Below are positions 1 through 12,555 of a stretch of 64,000 nucleotides of DNA, piece after piece. The DNA lies in assembly GCF_002776525.5 (NCBI RefSeq), contig NC_045435.1, forward strand, positions 121,537,071 to 121,601,070, read 5' to 3'. Numbering within the stretch: position 1 is the stretch's first letter; the number at the start of each line of letters is the position of its first letter. This stretch comes from Piliocolobus tephrosceles (taxonomy: Eukaryota > Chordata > Mammalia > Primates > Cercopithecidae). Under the pieces are notes generated by a model. The model did not search any database and had not been told where the DNA came from. It saw only the letters and a list, made by a program, of their open reading frames with translations. Made by a program: the position numbers and the translations under genes.

Positions 1-99
1 TTGTTGACAGATATACTAAGAAACAGAGACTTGGGGAAAAAAAGAGCAGAAAGATATGTGTCTGAATGTTTTTTAAAAAATACAGTATTAAAAAAACTA

Positions 100-883
100 C
101 ATATATATATATATACTTTAACTTCTGGGATACATGCGCAGAACATGCAGGTAACAAACTTATGTGCCATGGTCATTTCCTGCCCCCATCAATCCATCAT
201 CCACATTAGGTATTTCTCCCAATGCTATCCCTCCCCTATCCCCCCAACCCTGACAGGCCCCAGTGTGTGATGTTCCCCTCCCTTTGTCCATGTGTTCTCA
301 TTGTTCAACTCCCACTTATGAGTGAGAATATGTGGTGTTTGGTGTTATGCTCCTGTGTTAGTTTGCTGAGAATGATGGTTTCCAGCTTCATCCATGTCCC
401 TGCAAAGGACATGAACACATCCTTTTTCATGTCTGCATAGTATTCCATGGTGTATATGTGCCACATTTTCTTTATCCAGTCTATCATTGATGGGCATTTG
501 GGTTGGTTCCAAGTCTTTGCTATTGTGAACAGTGCTTCAATAAACATACATGTGCATGTGTCTTTATAGTAGAATGATTTATAATCCTTTGGGTATACAT
601 ACAGTAATAGGATCGCTGGGTCAAACTGTCTTCCACAATGGTTGAACTAATTTACACTCCAACCAACAGTGTGAAAGCATTCCTATTTCTCCACATCTTC
701 TCCAGCATCTGCTGTTTCCTGACATTTTAATGATTGCCATTCTAACTGGCATGAGCTGATATCTCATTGTGGTTTTGATTTGCATTTCTCTAATGACCAG
801 TGATGATGAGCTTTTCTTCATATGTTTTTTGGCCACATAAATGTCTTCTTTTGAGAAGTGTTTGTTCATATCCTTCACCCATT
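100..883 (-). mobile_element. 5'-truncated L1 3' end (L1PA/PB age), antisense
   Basis: Reading the minus strand gives the C-terminal part of L1 ORF2 followed by the 3' UTR and an A/T-rich tail at about 100-118. Reverse-strand frames at 305-547 and 621-878 are ORF2 tail fragments; the latter holds the REMQIKTTMRY stretch typical of L1 ORF2. The piece is cut short at its 5' end at about 883. AAAATACAGTAT at 77-88 and AAAATACTGTAT at 884-895 form a 12-bp target-site duplication with one mismatch, so the boundaries are well fixed. It is a dead retrotransposon fragment. The exact L1PA or L1PB subfamily was not resolved. Confidence 0.93.
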
Positions 884-1069
884 AAAATACTGTATCCAGC
901 ACATCTATTATTCAGGAATGAAAGGGAAAGACATTTGTAACTGAGAACAACGACGAAAGCAATATTAGAGGGAAAAAATGCTAAAGTGAGTTTTTTAACC
1001 AAAAAGAAAAACACATTCTTGTGTAACAAGAAAACATCTGAAACTATGTATCTCACTAATAACATTACA

Positions 1070-1150
1070 CACTATATGCATATATCAAAATATCACATGT
1101 ACCCTACATATATGTACCCTACATATATGTACAGTTATTATGTATATAAA
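1070..1150 (+). mobile_element. L1M 3' tail fragment
   Basis: A short piece resembles the end of the old L1M 3' UTR (TATCAAAATATCACATGTACC and CAGTTATTATGTATA). It contains a 19-bp unit around ACCCTACATATATGT repeated twice in tandem at about 1098-1135. It lies upstream of the longer L1M on the same strand and may belong to a separate insertion. Confidence 0.5.
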
Positions 1151-2166
1151 AAAGAAAGTCTTGCTGGTAAAAATAAGTGTGTGGAAAAAAATCAGAATAC
1201 TCTCACATTGTAATTATGTCTTGCAATCTACTTATATATTTACCATGAAGTCTAAAACATAGAATTATTAAAGATAATAGATACAAAACTTAAAAATATA
1301 TAAGTAATATAAAAAGATGCAAATGGAAGATTCCAAAAGTCAAAATGTATATGATGGGGAAGGGTAACAATTAAAGTGTCATGTAATTTCTGTGTTTTTT
1401 TTGTAATCCTTTGTCATCAAAGAGGTTTAAAAACCTCCTATAATTATAAGAAGACTTTGTAAGCCTCATGGCAACCACAAAGCAAAAGGTTATAGTAGAT
1501 ATACCAAAAACAAAAGAGCAAGGAATCAAACTATAATACCACAGAAAATACCGTAATCATAAAGGAATACATTAAGAGAGGATAAAAGCAAGAAAGGATC
1601 TACAAAAACAATAACAAAGTAACACCATAACAATAATGAGTCCTTGTCAATAATAATCTTCTATGTAAATGAATACAGTTATTCAATTAAAAAACAGAGT
1701 GGGTGAATAGATTAAAAAGCAACATGACCCAACTATATGCTGCCTACAAGGAACTCAATAAGGTCTTTTATAAAGGCATACATAAACTGAAAATAAGAGA
1801 ATGGAAAAAGATACTCCAAGCAAATAGAAACAACAACAACAAAAAGAAAAGAGTAGCTATACATATTATATGAGATAAAATGGACTTTAAGTCAAAAACA
1901 TAAAAAAAGGCAAATAACATCATTATATAATGGTAAAGGAGTCAATACAAAAAGAGGATATAAAATTATAAGTATATATGTATTTAACATCAGAGCATCT
2001 AAATATATAAAGCACATATGAATACAATTAGAGAGAAAAATAGACTACAATTGTATTAATAACGTCATAGGATGTTAACATCCCAGTTTTAGCATTGCAC
2101 AGTTCATCCAGACAGAAAATCAACAAGGAAACAATTGCACTCTAGAACAAATTGTCCTAAGCGACC

Positions 2167-2539
2167 TGATATGTTTAGGCTTTGTGTCCCCTGACAAATC
2201 TCATTTTGAATTATAATTCCCATAATCCCCACATGTAAACGGAAAAAACATGTGGAGGTAATTGAATCATGGGTGTCGTGTCCTCCATGCTGTTGTTGTG
2301 ATAGTAAGTTTTAGGGGATCTGTTGGTTTCACAAGTGGCTCTTCCTCTTCGCTCAGCACTTCTCCTTCCTGCCACCTTATGAGGAAGGCGCCTTGTTTCC
2401 CCTTTGCCTTCCACCATGATTGTAAATTTCCTCAGGCCTCTCTAGTCATGCTGAACTGTGAGTCAACTAAAACTCTTTCCTTTACAAATTAACCAGTCTT
2501 GGACAGTTCTTTATAGCAGTATGAAAGTGGACTAATACA
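2167..2539 (+). mobile_element. MST-type MaLR solo LTR
   Basis: This solo LTR belongs to the ERVL-MaLR class, MSTA or MSTB by appearance. It begins TGATATGTTTAGGCT and ends GGACTAATACA; inside are GGTAATTGAATCATGGGTG and CCACCATGATTGTAAATTTC, both typical of the family. It sits inside the old L1M endonuclease region, so it is younger than that L1. Flanking bases (CGACC on the left, AACCT on the right) do not make a clean 5-bp duplication. No internal retroviral sequence accompanies it. Confidence 0.9.
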
Positions 2540-3553
2540 AACCTGTGCAGGACATTTCACCAGACACCTACAGGATACATATTCTTTTCAACAGCATATG
2601 GGATGTTTTCCAGAATAGACCACACATGGGGCCATAAAACAAGTCTTAACAAATATGAAAAAAATCATATCAAATATCTTTTCTGAAACCAATTGATTAA
2701 AACTAGAAATCAATAACAGAGGGAAATTTGGAAATTGTACAAATACATGAAAATTAAACAGCATGCTCCTAGACAACCAATGGATAAATGAAGAAATTTT
2801 AAAGAAAATGTAAAAAATTCCTTGGGAGAAGTGAAAATAGAAACAAAACATACTAAAACCTAAGTGATAGAGCAAATGTAGTTCCAAGAAGAAAGATTAT
2901 AGCAATAAATGCCAAAGAAATTAGAAATCTCAAATAAACAATGTAGTATTACACTTCAAGGAACTAGAAAAATAAGAACACACTAAAACCAAAATTAGTA
3001 AAATACAAGAAACAATCAAGATTATAACAGAAATAAGCAAAATAGAAATTTTAAAAATAATATAAAATAACAAATCAAAGAGTTGCTTTTTTGAAAAGAT
3101 AAACTTGACAATCATTTAGCTAATCTAAGAACAAAGAGAAGAGATTGAATAAGTAAAGTTAGTGCTGAAGAAACAGACATTACAACTGATACCACAGAAA
3201 TACAAGAGATCATAAGAGAGTATTATGAACAACTGTATGCAAACAAATTGGAAAACCTAGAAGAAACTGATAAATTTCTGGGTACATAAAACTTACCAAG
3301 ATTCAATCACAAAGAAATAGAAAACCTGAACACATCAATAATGAATAATGCAATTGAATTAATAATAACAGTCTTCCAGTGAAGAAAAGCCCAGAGTCTA
3401 ATGGCTTCACTGCTGAATTCTACAAAAATATTTCAAGAGGAACTAGTAACAATTATTTTCAAACAATTTCAAAAAAAAATTAAAGAGGCAGAAGTACTTC
3501 AAAACTCATTTTGCAAATTACCCCCTGATACTGGAACCAGGCATGTTCACATC

Positions 3554-3584
<31 letters not shown>

Positions 3585-3611
3585 AAACACACAAACAAAC
3601 AAAAAAAAACT

Positions 3612-3917
3612 CCGTCAGTCATGGTGACTGACTTCTGTAATCCTCCTAGCACGTTAGGAGGCCATGACCGGAGAATCACTTGTACTCAGGAGTTTGACAC
3701 CAACCTGAACAATATGTCAAAACCGCATCTCCACAGAAAATACAAAAATTAGCCAAGCATGGTTGCTGCGTCTGTAGTCCCAGCTGTTTGGGGAGCTTAG
3801 GCAGGAGGATCACTTGAGCTCAAGATGTCAAGGCTGCAGTGAACTGTTGTTCATGCCACTGCATTACAGTCTGGGTAACAAAGCAATACAATGTTTCAAA
3901 AAGAAAGAAAAAGAAAA
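3612..3917 (+). mobile_element. Old Alu (AluJ-like)
   Basis: A full-length but very diverged Alu. GGAGGATCACTTGAGCTCAA and GGCTGCAGTGAACTGTTG match the AluJ form rather than AluS or AluY. Nearly all CpGs have decayed. An A-rich stretch of AAAC repeats (3555-3610) lies directly upstream and an A-rich tail downstream. It interrupts the RT region of the old L1M. Confidence 0.88.
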
Positions 3918-5739
3918 ATACAGGCCAATATCTTCATTCATCCCTGATGAATATACATGCAAAAATTCTCAACAAAATACTAACAAACTGAATTTAACAA
4001 GACATTTGTAAAAAAACATTCATGATGAAGTGGAATTCACCCGAGGGATGTAAGGATGATTAAACATATGCCAAGCAATAAACATAAAACATCATATTAG
4101 CAGAATCAAGGACAAAAATCATATGATAATTCCAATAGATGAATAAAAAGCATTTCATAACAATCTACATCTCTTTTATGATAAAAATTATGAACAAATT
4201 AGTTATAAAGGAGACATACCTCAACACAACAAGGCCATCTATAACAAACCTGCTGCAAAGATTAAAATAAATGGGAAAATATTGAAAACTTTTCCTCTAA
4301 AATCTAGAACAAGACAAGGATGCCCGCTATTACCACTTTTATTCAAACATATTACCAGAAGTCCTAGCTAGAGCAATTAAGCAAGAGATACAATAAAGGG
4401 CATCCAGATTAGAAAGGAGAAAGTCCGATTGCCCCTGTTTTCAGAGGATATAATCATAAATATGGAAATATCTAAAGACCCTACCGAAAAACTGTTAAAA
4501 CTAATAAATCAAGTTAGCAAAATTGCAGGATACCAAATCAACATAAAAAGGTAACATTCGTATATACCAGTAGCAAACTATCTAAAAAAAAAAGCATTCT
4601 CATTTACTATAGATACAAAAACTAAGCAAACAATCAACTAACTAACTAACTAACTAACTAACTAAATAAATAAATAAATACCTAGGAATAAATTTAATAA
4701 AAGAGATGAAAGATCTCTACAATTAAAGTTAGAATGAAAAATTGATAAAATATGCTGAAAAGGACACAAATAAAAGACATAACAATGACCAAGAGGTATA
4801 TAGAAAAAAATCAGCATTGCTAATCATCAGAAAAATGAAAATCAAAATCACAATACTACCTCATCTCAGTTAGAATGACTGTTATCAAAAACATAAAAAA
4901 TAAATGCTGCTGAGGATGTGGAGAAGAAACCATGTACACTGTTGGGGGGAATGTAAATTACTAGCGCCACTATAAAAAACAGTATGGAAGTTCCTAAGAT
5001 AATTAAAAATAAAACTACTATATGATCCCTCTATCCTACTACCAGGTGTATATCCAAAAGAAATGAAATCAGTATGTCAAAGAGATAACAGTATGCTTGT
5101 GTTTATTGCATCAATATTCAAAAATAGTGAATAGATGGAATCAACCAAAAATCTATTAACATATGAATAAATAAAGAAAATGAGGTATGTATACACAATA
5201 GAATACTGATCAGCTCTAAACAGGAATGAAATCCTGTCATTTGCAGCAGCATCAATGAACCTGGAGTACATTCTGTTAAGTGAAATAAGCCAGTCACATA
5301 AAAGCAAACACCAAATGACCTCTCTCATATGTGGAATATAGCAAAGATTGATCTCATAGAAGTAGAGAGTAGAATAGTGGTTACCAGAGGCTGTGGAGAG
5401 CAGGGGTAAGAGGGGATGGGGACAGGTAGATCAACAGGTACAAAGTTATAGTTAGATCAGAAAGATAAGTTTTCATGTTTTATTACACAGTAGCGTGATT
5501 ATAGCTAATTAAATCTATTCTATATTTCAAGATAGCTGGAAAAGAGAATTTGAATGTTATGAATGTTATGATGACCAAGAGTTGATAAATGTTTGAGGTG
5601 ATGTATATGCTAATTACTCAGATTTGATCATTGTACAATGTATACATGTACACATGTATAACATCACATTGTACCCCATAAGGATGTACAGTTATTCAGT
5701 GTCAAATATAAATAAAACACAAGAGTTGGTATAATTTTA

Positions 5740-6835
5740 ATCTTCTCAAACTTAGTGAGACTTGTTTGATGACCTACAAATACCTCCCTGTGAAAGTGCT
5801 CCATCTGTGCTTGAAAAAATTGTGCATTCTACTGCTGTTGGTTGAAATGGTCTGGATATGTCTCTATTAGGGCCATTGGTCCACGGTGTTGTTCAAGTCC
5901 ACTGTTTCCTTATTTGTCCTCTGTCTAGATATTCTACCCATTGTCGAAAATAGGGTACTAAGTCCCCTATTACTATTGTATTGAAATATCCTACTAAAAG
6001 TCGTGGCCAAAACAATTAGAAAAAGAAGACAAAGATATCCAATGAGAAAAAGAAGAATTTAAATTAACAATGTTTGCAGATGACATGATCTGACAGAAAA
6101 CCTTAAAGATCCTACGTAAAAGCTGCTAGAATTAATGAAAAATTATAAGTTTGAAGGATACAAAATCAACATAAAAAGTCAGTTGGGTTTGTATACACTA
6201 ACAACACACTTTTAGAAAAGAAGTTTATAAAAATCCTGTTTATAATAGCATCAAAAAGAGCAACATATTTAGGACTAAACTAAGGAGGCAAAGTAAGGCC
6301 ATAGGCAGTGACTCACACCTCTAATCCCAGCACTTAAGGAGGCCGAGAGGGGCAGATTGCTTGAGGTCAGGAGTTCGAGACCAGCCTGGCCAACATGGTG
6401 AAACCCCATCTTTACTAAAAATACAAAAATTAGTTGGGTGCAGTGGTGCACGTCTCTAATTCCAGCTACTTGGGAGGCTGAGGCAAGAGAATCACTTGAA
6501 CCTGGGAGACAGAGGTTGCAGTGAGCCAAGATCACGCCCTTGCACTCCAGCCTGGATGACAGAGTGAGACTCCATCTCAAAAAAAACAAGAAGGCAAAAT
6601 ACTTCTGTACTGAAAACTACAAACCATTGATGAAAGAAATTAAAGAAGACAAATGAATTGGAAGACATCCTGTATTTACGTTTTAAAAGAGTTAATATTA
6701 TTAATTGCTTTCACTACCCAACGTGATCCACAGATTCAGTGTTACGTCCATCAAAGTCACAAGGGCAGACTTTTTTTAATGGAAATAGGGGCAATTATTC
6801 TAAAATTCATAAGGAGCCCCAGAAGACCCGAAGGG
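5740..6835. mobile_element. Rearranged L1M pieces with AluS inside
   Basis: From about 5740 to 5995 the sequence is antisense to the L1 ORF2 endonuclease region (GAGACTTGTTTGATGACCTA, GTTGTTCAAGTCCACTGTTT). From about 5996 to 6835 it switches to sense ORF2 reverse transcriptase and downstream sequence (TTTGCAGATGACATGATCTG marks the FADD-like active site). The sense part is split by an AluS and stops in mid ORF2, with no 3' UTR. The inversion resembles L1 twin priming, but the missing 3' end means a later deletion or two separate insertions is also possible. Confidence 0.8.
6297..6588 (+). mobile_element. AluS element
   Basis: A full-length Alu of AluS type: GGAGTTCGAGACCAGCCTGG, GTGAAACCCCATC and a short A tail. 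GGAGGCAAAGTA (6284-6295) and GAAGGCAAAATA (6590-6601) form an imperfect 12-bp target-site duplication inside L1 ORF2 sequence. Confidence 0.95.
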
Positions 6836-7529
6836 TAATAATAATGCCTTTTGTATAAGTCACATTGAAAAGAGAATAAATGTATTACAATATTACTGCT
6901 AAATTCTGAAAATCTTTGTAATTTCTTCGGAATTAGTACAAGGTCAGTTTTAAGACCTGAATGTGAAGTTTAGTCTTACTTGTTTAGTTACATTGTTCTT
7001 ATTTGATTTAAACAGTATCTTCCAACTTTATCACTCCCTTATTCAGCAAACTTAACTCAAATTGGTTGTTTACTTTCCAAAAATTGAGTCCACCTTCAAA
7101 TGATAAATATTCTCCATGACAGACAGTATGTAAGAGAATGTGCTATATCCTTGAAAACAAAAGACCCGGAAATATTTTCAGCAATGTCAGCATACTTACT
7201 AGACTACTTGGTCTTATTAACTATTCTGTCTACTATGTGTGGGCTTGATTACTTTATAGATAAAATGTAGACATCCTTCCAATCACTATATAGAAAAGAA
7301 ATCTTCTCAGCCTTTATTTACGTTGAAGATTAACGTTTAAAGAATTTTTATCTTTGTACATCTCTTAAAATTGACAAGATGTACTTTAAATTTTTCTAGG
7401 CAACTTGCACATTTTAAAACCATAGCAATATGTTATTTGAAGAAGAACACGGTACATTTTATTCATTTTGAATCTGAGGTGATAGTTTCGCTATTTGTTT
7501 GTTTTCTTCTTTCTATATTAATCTTTCTA
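6836..7529. other. Unassigned AT-rich intergenic DNA
   Basis: No gene or recognisable repeat is visible. The one frame (7371-7568, 65 codons) has no recognisable motif and its end runs into the L1 that follows. Confidence 0.5.
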
Positions 7530-9431
7530 TCAATTATCAGGAAATTGTTGAAGATCAGATGGTTGTAGTGTGTGGTGTTATTTCTGGACTCTCTATTCCA
7601 TTGCATTGGGCCATGTCTGTTTTTGCACCGTTTGGGTTACTGTAGCCCTGTAGGGCAGTTTGAAGTTGGGTAACATGATGCCTCCAGCTTTGTTCTTGTT
7701 TAGTATTGCTTTGATTATCTGGGCTCTTTTTGATTCAATACAAAGTTTTAAATAGTTTCTTCTAGTTCTGTGAAGAATGTCATTAGTAGTTCATAGAAAT
7801 AGCATTGAATCTATAAATTGCTTTGTAGTATGGTCATTTTAATGACATGGATTTTTCCTATCCATGAGCAAAAATGTTTTTTTTTTTTTTTTTTTTTCTA
7901 ATTTGTTTATTTCATCTTGATTTCTCTGAGCAGTGTTTTGTAGTTCTCCTCGTAGAGATCCTTCACTTCCCTGGTTAGCTGCATTCCTAGGTATTTTATT
8001 ATTTTTGTAGCAATTGTGAATGGCACTGCATTCCTAATTTGGCTCTTGGCCTGACTATTGGTGTATAGAAGTGCTAGTGATTTTTGTACATTGATTTTGT
8101 ACCTGAGACTTTGCTGAAGTTGTTTACCAGCTTAAGAAGACTTTCAGCTGAGACTGTGGGATTTTCTAGATATGGAATAATGTCCATTGCAAACAGGGAT
8201 AGTTTGATTTCCTCTCTTCCTTTTTGGATGCCCTTTACTTCTTTCTCTGACCTGATTTCTCTGGCCAGGAATTTCAAAATTATGTTGAATAGGAGTGGTG
8301 AGAGATAGCATCCTTGTCTTATGCTGTATTTCAAGGGGAATGCCTCTAGCTTTTTCCCATTCATTATGATGTTGGCTGTGGGTTTTTCATAGATGACTCT
8401 TATTATTTTGACATATATTCATTCAATATCTAGTTTATTGAGAGTTTTTTTGTTGAATTTTATTGAAAGCCTTTGCTGCATCTACTGAGATAATCACCAA
8501 TAGTAAAACTAAGAGAAAAATGAATATAGTTTCATTCTTTGATTGCTCAAAGAAATCAGAGATGACACCAAAAAATGAAAAGACATTCTATGTTCATAGA
8601 TAGGATGAATAAATATTGTTAAAATGGCCATACTGTTTAAAGACATTTAAAGATTCAAGGCTATTTATATAAACTATGAATGATGTTCTTGACAGAACTG
8701 GAAAAAAAAAAAAAAACTATGCTAAAATTCATATGAAACAAACAAACAAAAAAGCCTCGATAGCCAAAACAATCCTAAGCAAGAAGAACAAGCTGGAGGC
8801 ATAATTTTACTTGACTTCAAACTATACTACAAGGCTACAGTAACAAGAACAGCATGGTACTGGTATAAAAACAGACACATAGATGAATGGAACCAAATAG
8901 AAAGCCCAGAAATAAGGCTGCACACCTACAACAATCTGATCTTCAACAATACTGACAAAAATGAGGAATGAAGACAGGATTCCCTATTCAATAAACGATG
9001 CTAAGATAATTGGGTAGCCATATGCAGAAGATTGAAACTGGACTCTTTCCTTACACCATATACAATAGTCAACTCAAGATGGATTAAAGACTGCAATGTA
9101 AAACCCCAAATTATGGAAACCCTGGAAGACAAACTAGGCAATACCATTCTGGACATTGGAACAGGCAAAGATTTCATGATGAAGATACTAAAAGCAATTG
9201 CAACAAAAACAAAAATTGACAAATGTTACCTAATTAAACTAAAGAGCTTCTGCATAGCAACAACAACAATAACAACAAAACTATCAGTAGAGCACGCAGA
9301 CAACCTACAGCATGGGAGAAAATATTTGTAAACCAGGTATCTTTCAAAGCTGTGATATCCAGAATCTATAAGGAACTTAACACATTTATAAGAAAATAAA
9401 TAAATAAATAAAAAGTGAGAAAAGGACAAGC
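7530..9431. mobile_element. Two L1 ORF2 fragments, head to head
   Basis: From 7530 to about 8500 the sequence is antisense L1 ORF2 (primate L1PA/PB age). Minus-strand frame 8074-8364 encodes SIRQGCYLSPLLFNIIL and an RT active site changed to FAMD. From about 8515 to 9431 it is sense ORF2 downstream of the RT; frame 9032-9331 reads the part before the C-terminal domain. The two parts overlap by a few hundred bases of ORF2, forming an imperfect inverted repeat (about 7560-7880 against 8560-8950). Neither part reaches an L1 3' UTR. T22 at 7877-7898 and A15 at 8702-8716 mark junction-side homopolymers. Confidence 0.85.
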
Positions 9432-10450
9432 TGTCTGTTCTTGTTGCTTTAGAGATCCATGCCCCTGAGACAAGCATAGGGTAAAATGATTGATATATGT
9501 TTCTCCAAACTTTTTTGACATTGTATTATCGTTTAGAGATTTGAATATGTACACTAATAAATGTATGTGCATTTATGTGAGAATTATATGCATGTACTAC
9601 TGGATTAAACTATATCTATTTTAAACAATACAAAAATGAAAACTTTCCAGGGAAGAAAAGATATTAAATACTTAAATGTTTATTAATAGCACAAAAACTA
9701 TCTTTTTTTCTCAGAGAAACTTAGTTTTTAGTGAAATCAGTGTGAACTGCTGTGTTTGGTTTAACATTTTGTGATGCAGAGATACAAAGTTCTAATCTTA
9801 AATTTGTTTAGTTTGATACCCATTGTGAGAATTGGAAAAAAGTACCTAACAAACATACTCAGTTATAAATCAAATGTGGTAACCATTTGATATTCTTAAT
9901 AAAATACGCTTTTTCTCAGCTTTGTCTGTCAACATTGCCAAGACTTGTAACTTTTATACCACTGCCCACCCATCTCAAAATAAAAAATGTGTCTCACTGA
10001 AAAAAACATGAATATCAAGATAGCTTAATATTGCTGGCTTAGCATTGAGGAAAGAAATTAGAAATCCCTGGAAATGCCAGAGATTCTAATCTTCATTAGT
10101 GATTGGAATTTGTCTGGCGATTACTATGGCAAATTTACAATGTCTAGACTAGCAATGCTTATAAAGGGACTGTTTTATAACTACTAAACAAACATAAAAA
10201 AATGTACATTTCACATGAGAGAAGTACTTTATGAGTACAAATAAACTATTTCAGACTTATCTTTGGCACTTTTGTATTAATTAGAAAGAATAACTATCAC
10301 ATTAAACTATTAAGTATTTTGCATTGGATTCCATGTGAGAAAAATGTCATCCCCTCACATTGTTACATACATAACAGGATTGCAGGTCGATCTGAAACAC
10401 TCATATACAATTAAAAGGTGGGACCACAGAAACGAAACCCAGACACTCAC
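9432..10450. other. Unassigned intergenic DNA
   Basis: No gene or confidently recognised repeat. Base composition is AT-rich and all frames are short. Confidence 0.5.
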
Positions 10451-10899
10451 TGTGATGGTTAATATTGATTATCAACTTGATTGGATTGAAGGATGCAAAG
10501 TATTATTCTTGGGTGTGTCTGTGAGGGTGTTGCCAAAGGAGATTAATATTTGAGACAGTGGGCTGGGAAAGGCCGACCCACCCTCAGTCTGGGTGGGTAA
10601 CATCTAACCAGCTGCCAGTGTGGCCAGAATAAAAGCAGGCAGAAGATTGTAAATAGGCTAGACTGGTTTAGTCTCGGCTACATCTTTCTCCCATGCTGGA
10701 TGCTTCCTGCACTTGAACATTGGACTCCAGGTTCTTCAGCTTTAGGACTGGGACTGGCTTTCTTACTCGTTAGCTTGCAGATGGCCTATTGTGGGACTTC
10801 ATCTTGTGATCATGGGAGTCAATACTCCTTAATGAACTCCTCTTTATATATACATCCATCCTTTTAGTTCTGTTCTGCTAGAGAACCCTGACTAATACA
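10451..10899 (+). mobile_element. ERVL-type solo LTR (MLT2-like)
   Basis: A 449-bp solo LTR begins TGTGATGGTTAATATTGA and ends GAGAACCCTGACTAATACA. It is flanked by an exact 5-bp duplication, CTCAC (10446-10450 and 10900-10904), as expected for ERVL integration. GGGTGTGTCTGTGAGGGTG and TTATATATACATCC are typical of this LTR group. The same LTR type occurs again at 57746-58179. No internal retroviral genes remain. Confidence 0.88.
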
Positions 10900-10904
10900 C
10901 TCAC

Positions 10905-11610
10905 ATTCCATAAATACAAATTGCAATTGCAATTTCTTTTCTGGTAAAAATATTATTATCCCATTATTGGATTAATAGCCCTGTCCTATTGGACTGGGTT
11001 AGATATATCATGTGCCTAGAGCTAATCTGCATTCCTAGGGGAAAGAGATGCACGGATTTGTTAGGGCTGTAATGTAGACTCCATTACTTGATTAGGCCAT
11101 CCATACAGATTGAGAGTGTGAAAAGATGGCTTGCTAAATGGGGCAACTGCAGAAAGAATGAATAATGTGTGCTAAGAAGAAAACAACAAATACAACAGAA
11201 TTGTAAAGGAAACACTGAAGGAGGTCCCTTTAATGCCTTTACTAACTTTTATTATATAAATATTCCTCTCATTCAGTTAATGTTTGGTCTCTTTAGAAAA
11301 AAAAAAATACTGTCTCCCAAATAGCTTTGCTATTTTTCTGCTTTTATTCCATGATAGTGTCTGTGGAAAGTTGTATGCAAGCTTATGCAAGCAAAAGAGA
11401 ATTGGCAGTCCTTGGTATTTTATTTAATGCTCTGGTCCCTTAACAGTTTATGTGCCTGCTTTCATCTCTTCTTTTCCATGTCAGGATCCCTTTACTGTTC
11501 CATACCATCAACTATGCCTCGTTCACAAGGAAGGAAACATGGTCTCAAGAAGTGGGGCAGAAGTATATTTGCTATCACACTACAGGAAGAAATCTATGCT
11601 GTGATTCTAG
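10905..11610. other. Unassigned intergenic DNA
   Basis: No gene or repeat recognised. A frame at 11385-11630 (81 codons) has no recognisable motif and its end runs into MIR sequence. Confidence 0.45.
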
Positions 11611-11611
11611 G

Positions 11612-11705
11612 AATAATACTAACAATGTAATAACTAACACTTATAAAACATTATGTGTCAGATATAGTTCTAAACACTTTTTAATTAAGCCATGGTTAAA
11701 TTAAG
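11612..11705 (-). mobile_element. MIR fragment, antisense
   Basis: AACACTTATAAAACATTATG and GTTCTAAACACTTTTTAATT match the reverse complement of the MIR 3' region (the common form has ACATTTATTGAGC and GTTCTAAGC). It is an ancient tRNA-derived SINE, heavily diverged. Confidence 0.6.
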
Positions 11706-12435
11706 CACCATATTAAATCATAACGTCATGTTCCTTTAATTCATTCTGTAAAAATTACTAGAATATTCTTCCACAAATGCGTTCTTCAGGCCAACTAGAA
11801 TGAAGCTCCTGTAATCAGAAAGGTCCAAGTGAAAGTCATATTAATAATTTCATCAGAGTTTGTTCTTTTTTTCTCTGTCTCTGTAGACATATAACCAAAT
11901 AGCTGTTTGAGTTTTCAAGTACAGACAGAGACATTACTAACAAATACTGAAGAGAGTAAGACCATGCAAATCAACTCTACTTTGTTTAGTTTTCTTCTCA
12001 GAAGTAAAATATGCCATTTCAAATGGAAGAAAATAAGAGAGAAATCTGAAAGAGCAGGTAGAAAAAAGTGGAAAAAAGGTAGGAACAATACAACAATAAT
12101 AATATACTGAAATCTATTACGAAGAAATAAAATCGTGGATCAGTTTTGTTCTACTTTCCCTCCCTCAGCATGATCTCCCAAATGTGCAGTGTAAACTCTA
12201 CTGCTTTCTTGACAGTCTTGAGTGTTGTCTTGACCCAGCGCAAAGGTATAGGAGGGGATTTTAAAGAGAAGGAGGCAAGAAGGGAAGAAATGGGTTGCCG
12301 GCCTAGAGTAAATAAGATGAAAACCCAGCTTAATAGATTTTTCTGTTATTATGCAATGTACAAGACATATAAAGTCTGTATATAAATTTAATTGGTTTGA
12401 AGGTACTACTGTGAGACAGTATAACATTATGAAAA
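11706..12435. other. Unassigned intergenic DNA
   Basis: No gene or repeat recognised. A minus-strand frame of 136 codons at 12140-12550 crosses into the neighbouring MIR, which argues that it is chance. Confidence 0.45.
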
Positions 12436-12439
12436 GATA

Positions 12440-12555
12440 AAGGAATAGAAACTGAAAGTCCTGGCTTCTGGTTCTATCTACTAGCAGATCTTTAATCTTG
12501 AGGCATGTCACTATTTCCTCAGTCTTTATTTTCCATTCAAGGTTTCTCAAATGTA
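12440..12555 (+). mobile_element. MIR fragment
   Basis: GTCCTGGCTTCTGGTTCTAT, CATGTCACTATTTCCTCAG and the spacing between them follow the MIR core and downstream region. Divergence is high. Confidence 0.55.

Larger units (their letters stand above)
1290..5725 (+). mobile_element. Old L1M element, interrupted, internally deleted
   Basis: This is a heavily mutated L1 of the mammalian-wide L1M group (probably L1MA to L1MB). It starts in the inter-ORF region, runs through the endonuclease part (1690-2165 and 2540-2600) and the reverse transcriptase part (about 4020-4550), and ends in the 3' UTR at about 5725. It is split by an MST LTR (2167-2539) and an old Alu (about 3612-3917). About 1.2 kb of ORF2 is missing near 4745-4765, where sequence from just after the RT palm joins the region just before the ORF2 C-terminus. 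All frames carry many stops. A tetranucleotide run (AACT then AAAT) sits at 4635-4680. Confidence 0.88.

Noticed and set aside
2162..2544. Target duplication for the MST LTR
   Set aside because: CGACC and AACCT agree in too few positions to claim.
12140..12550. 136-codon minus-strand frame
   Set aside because: Its upstream part is MIR sequence (12440-12555) and it has no recognisable domain.
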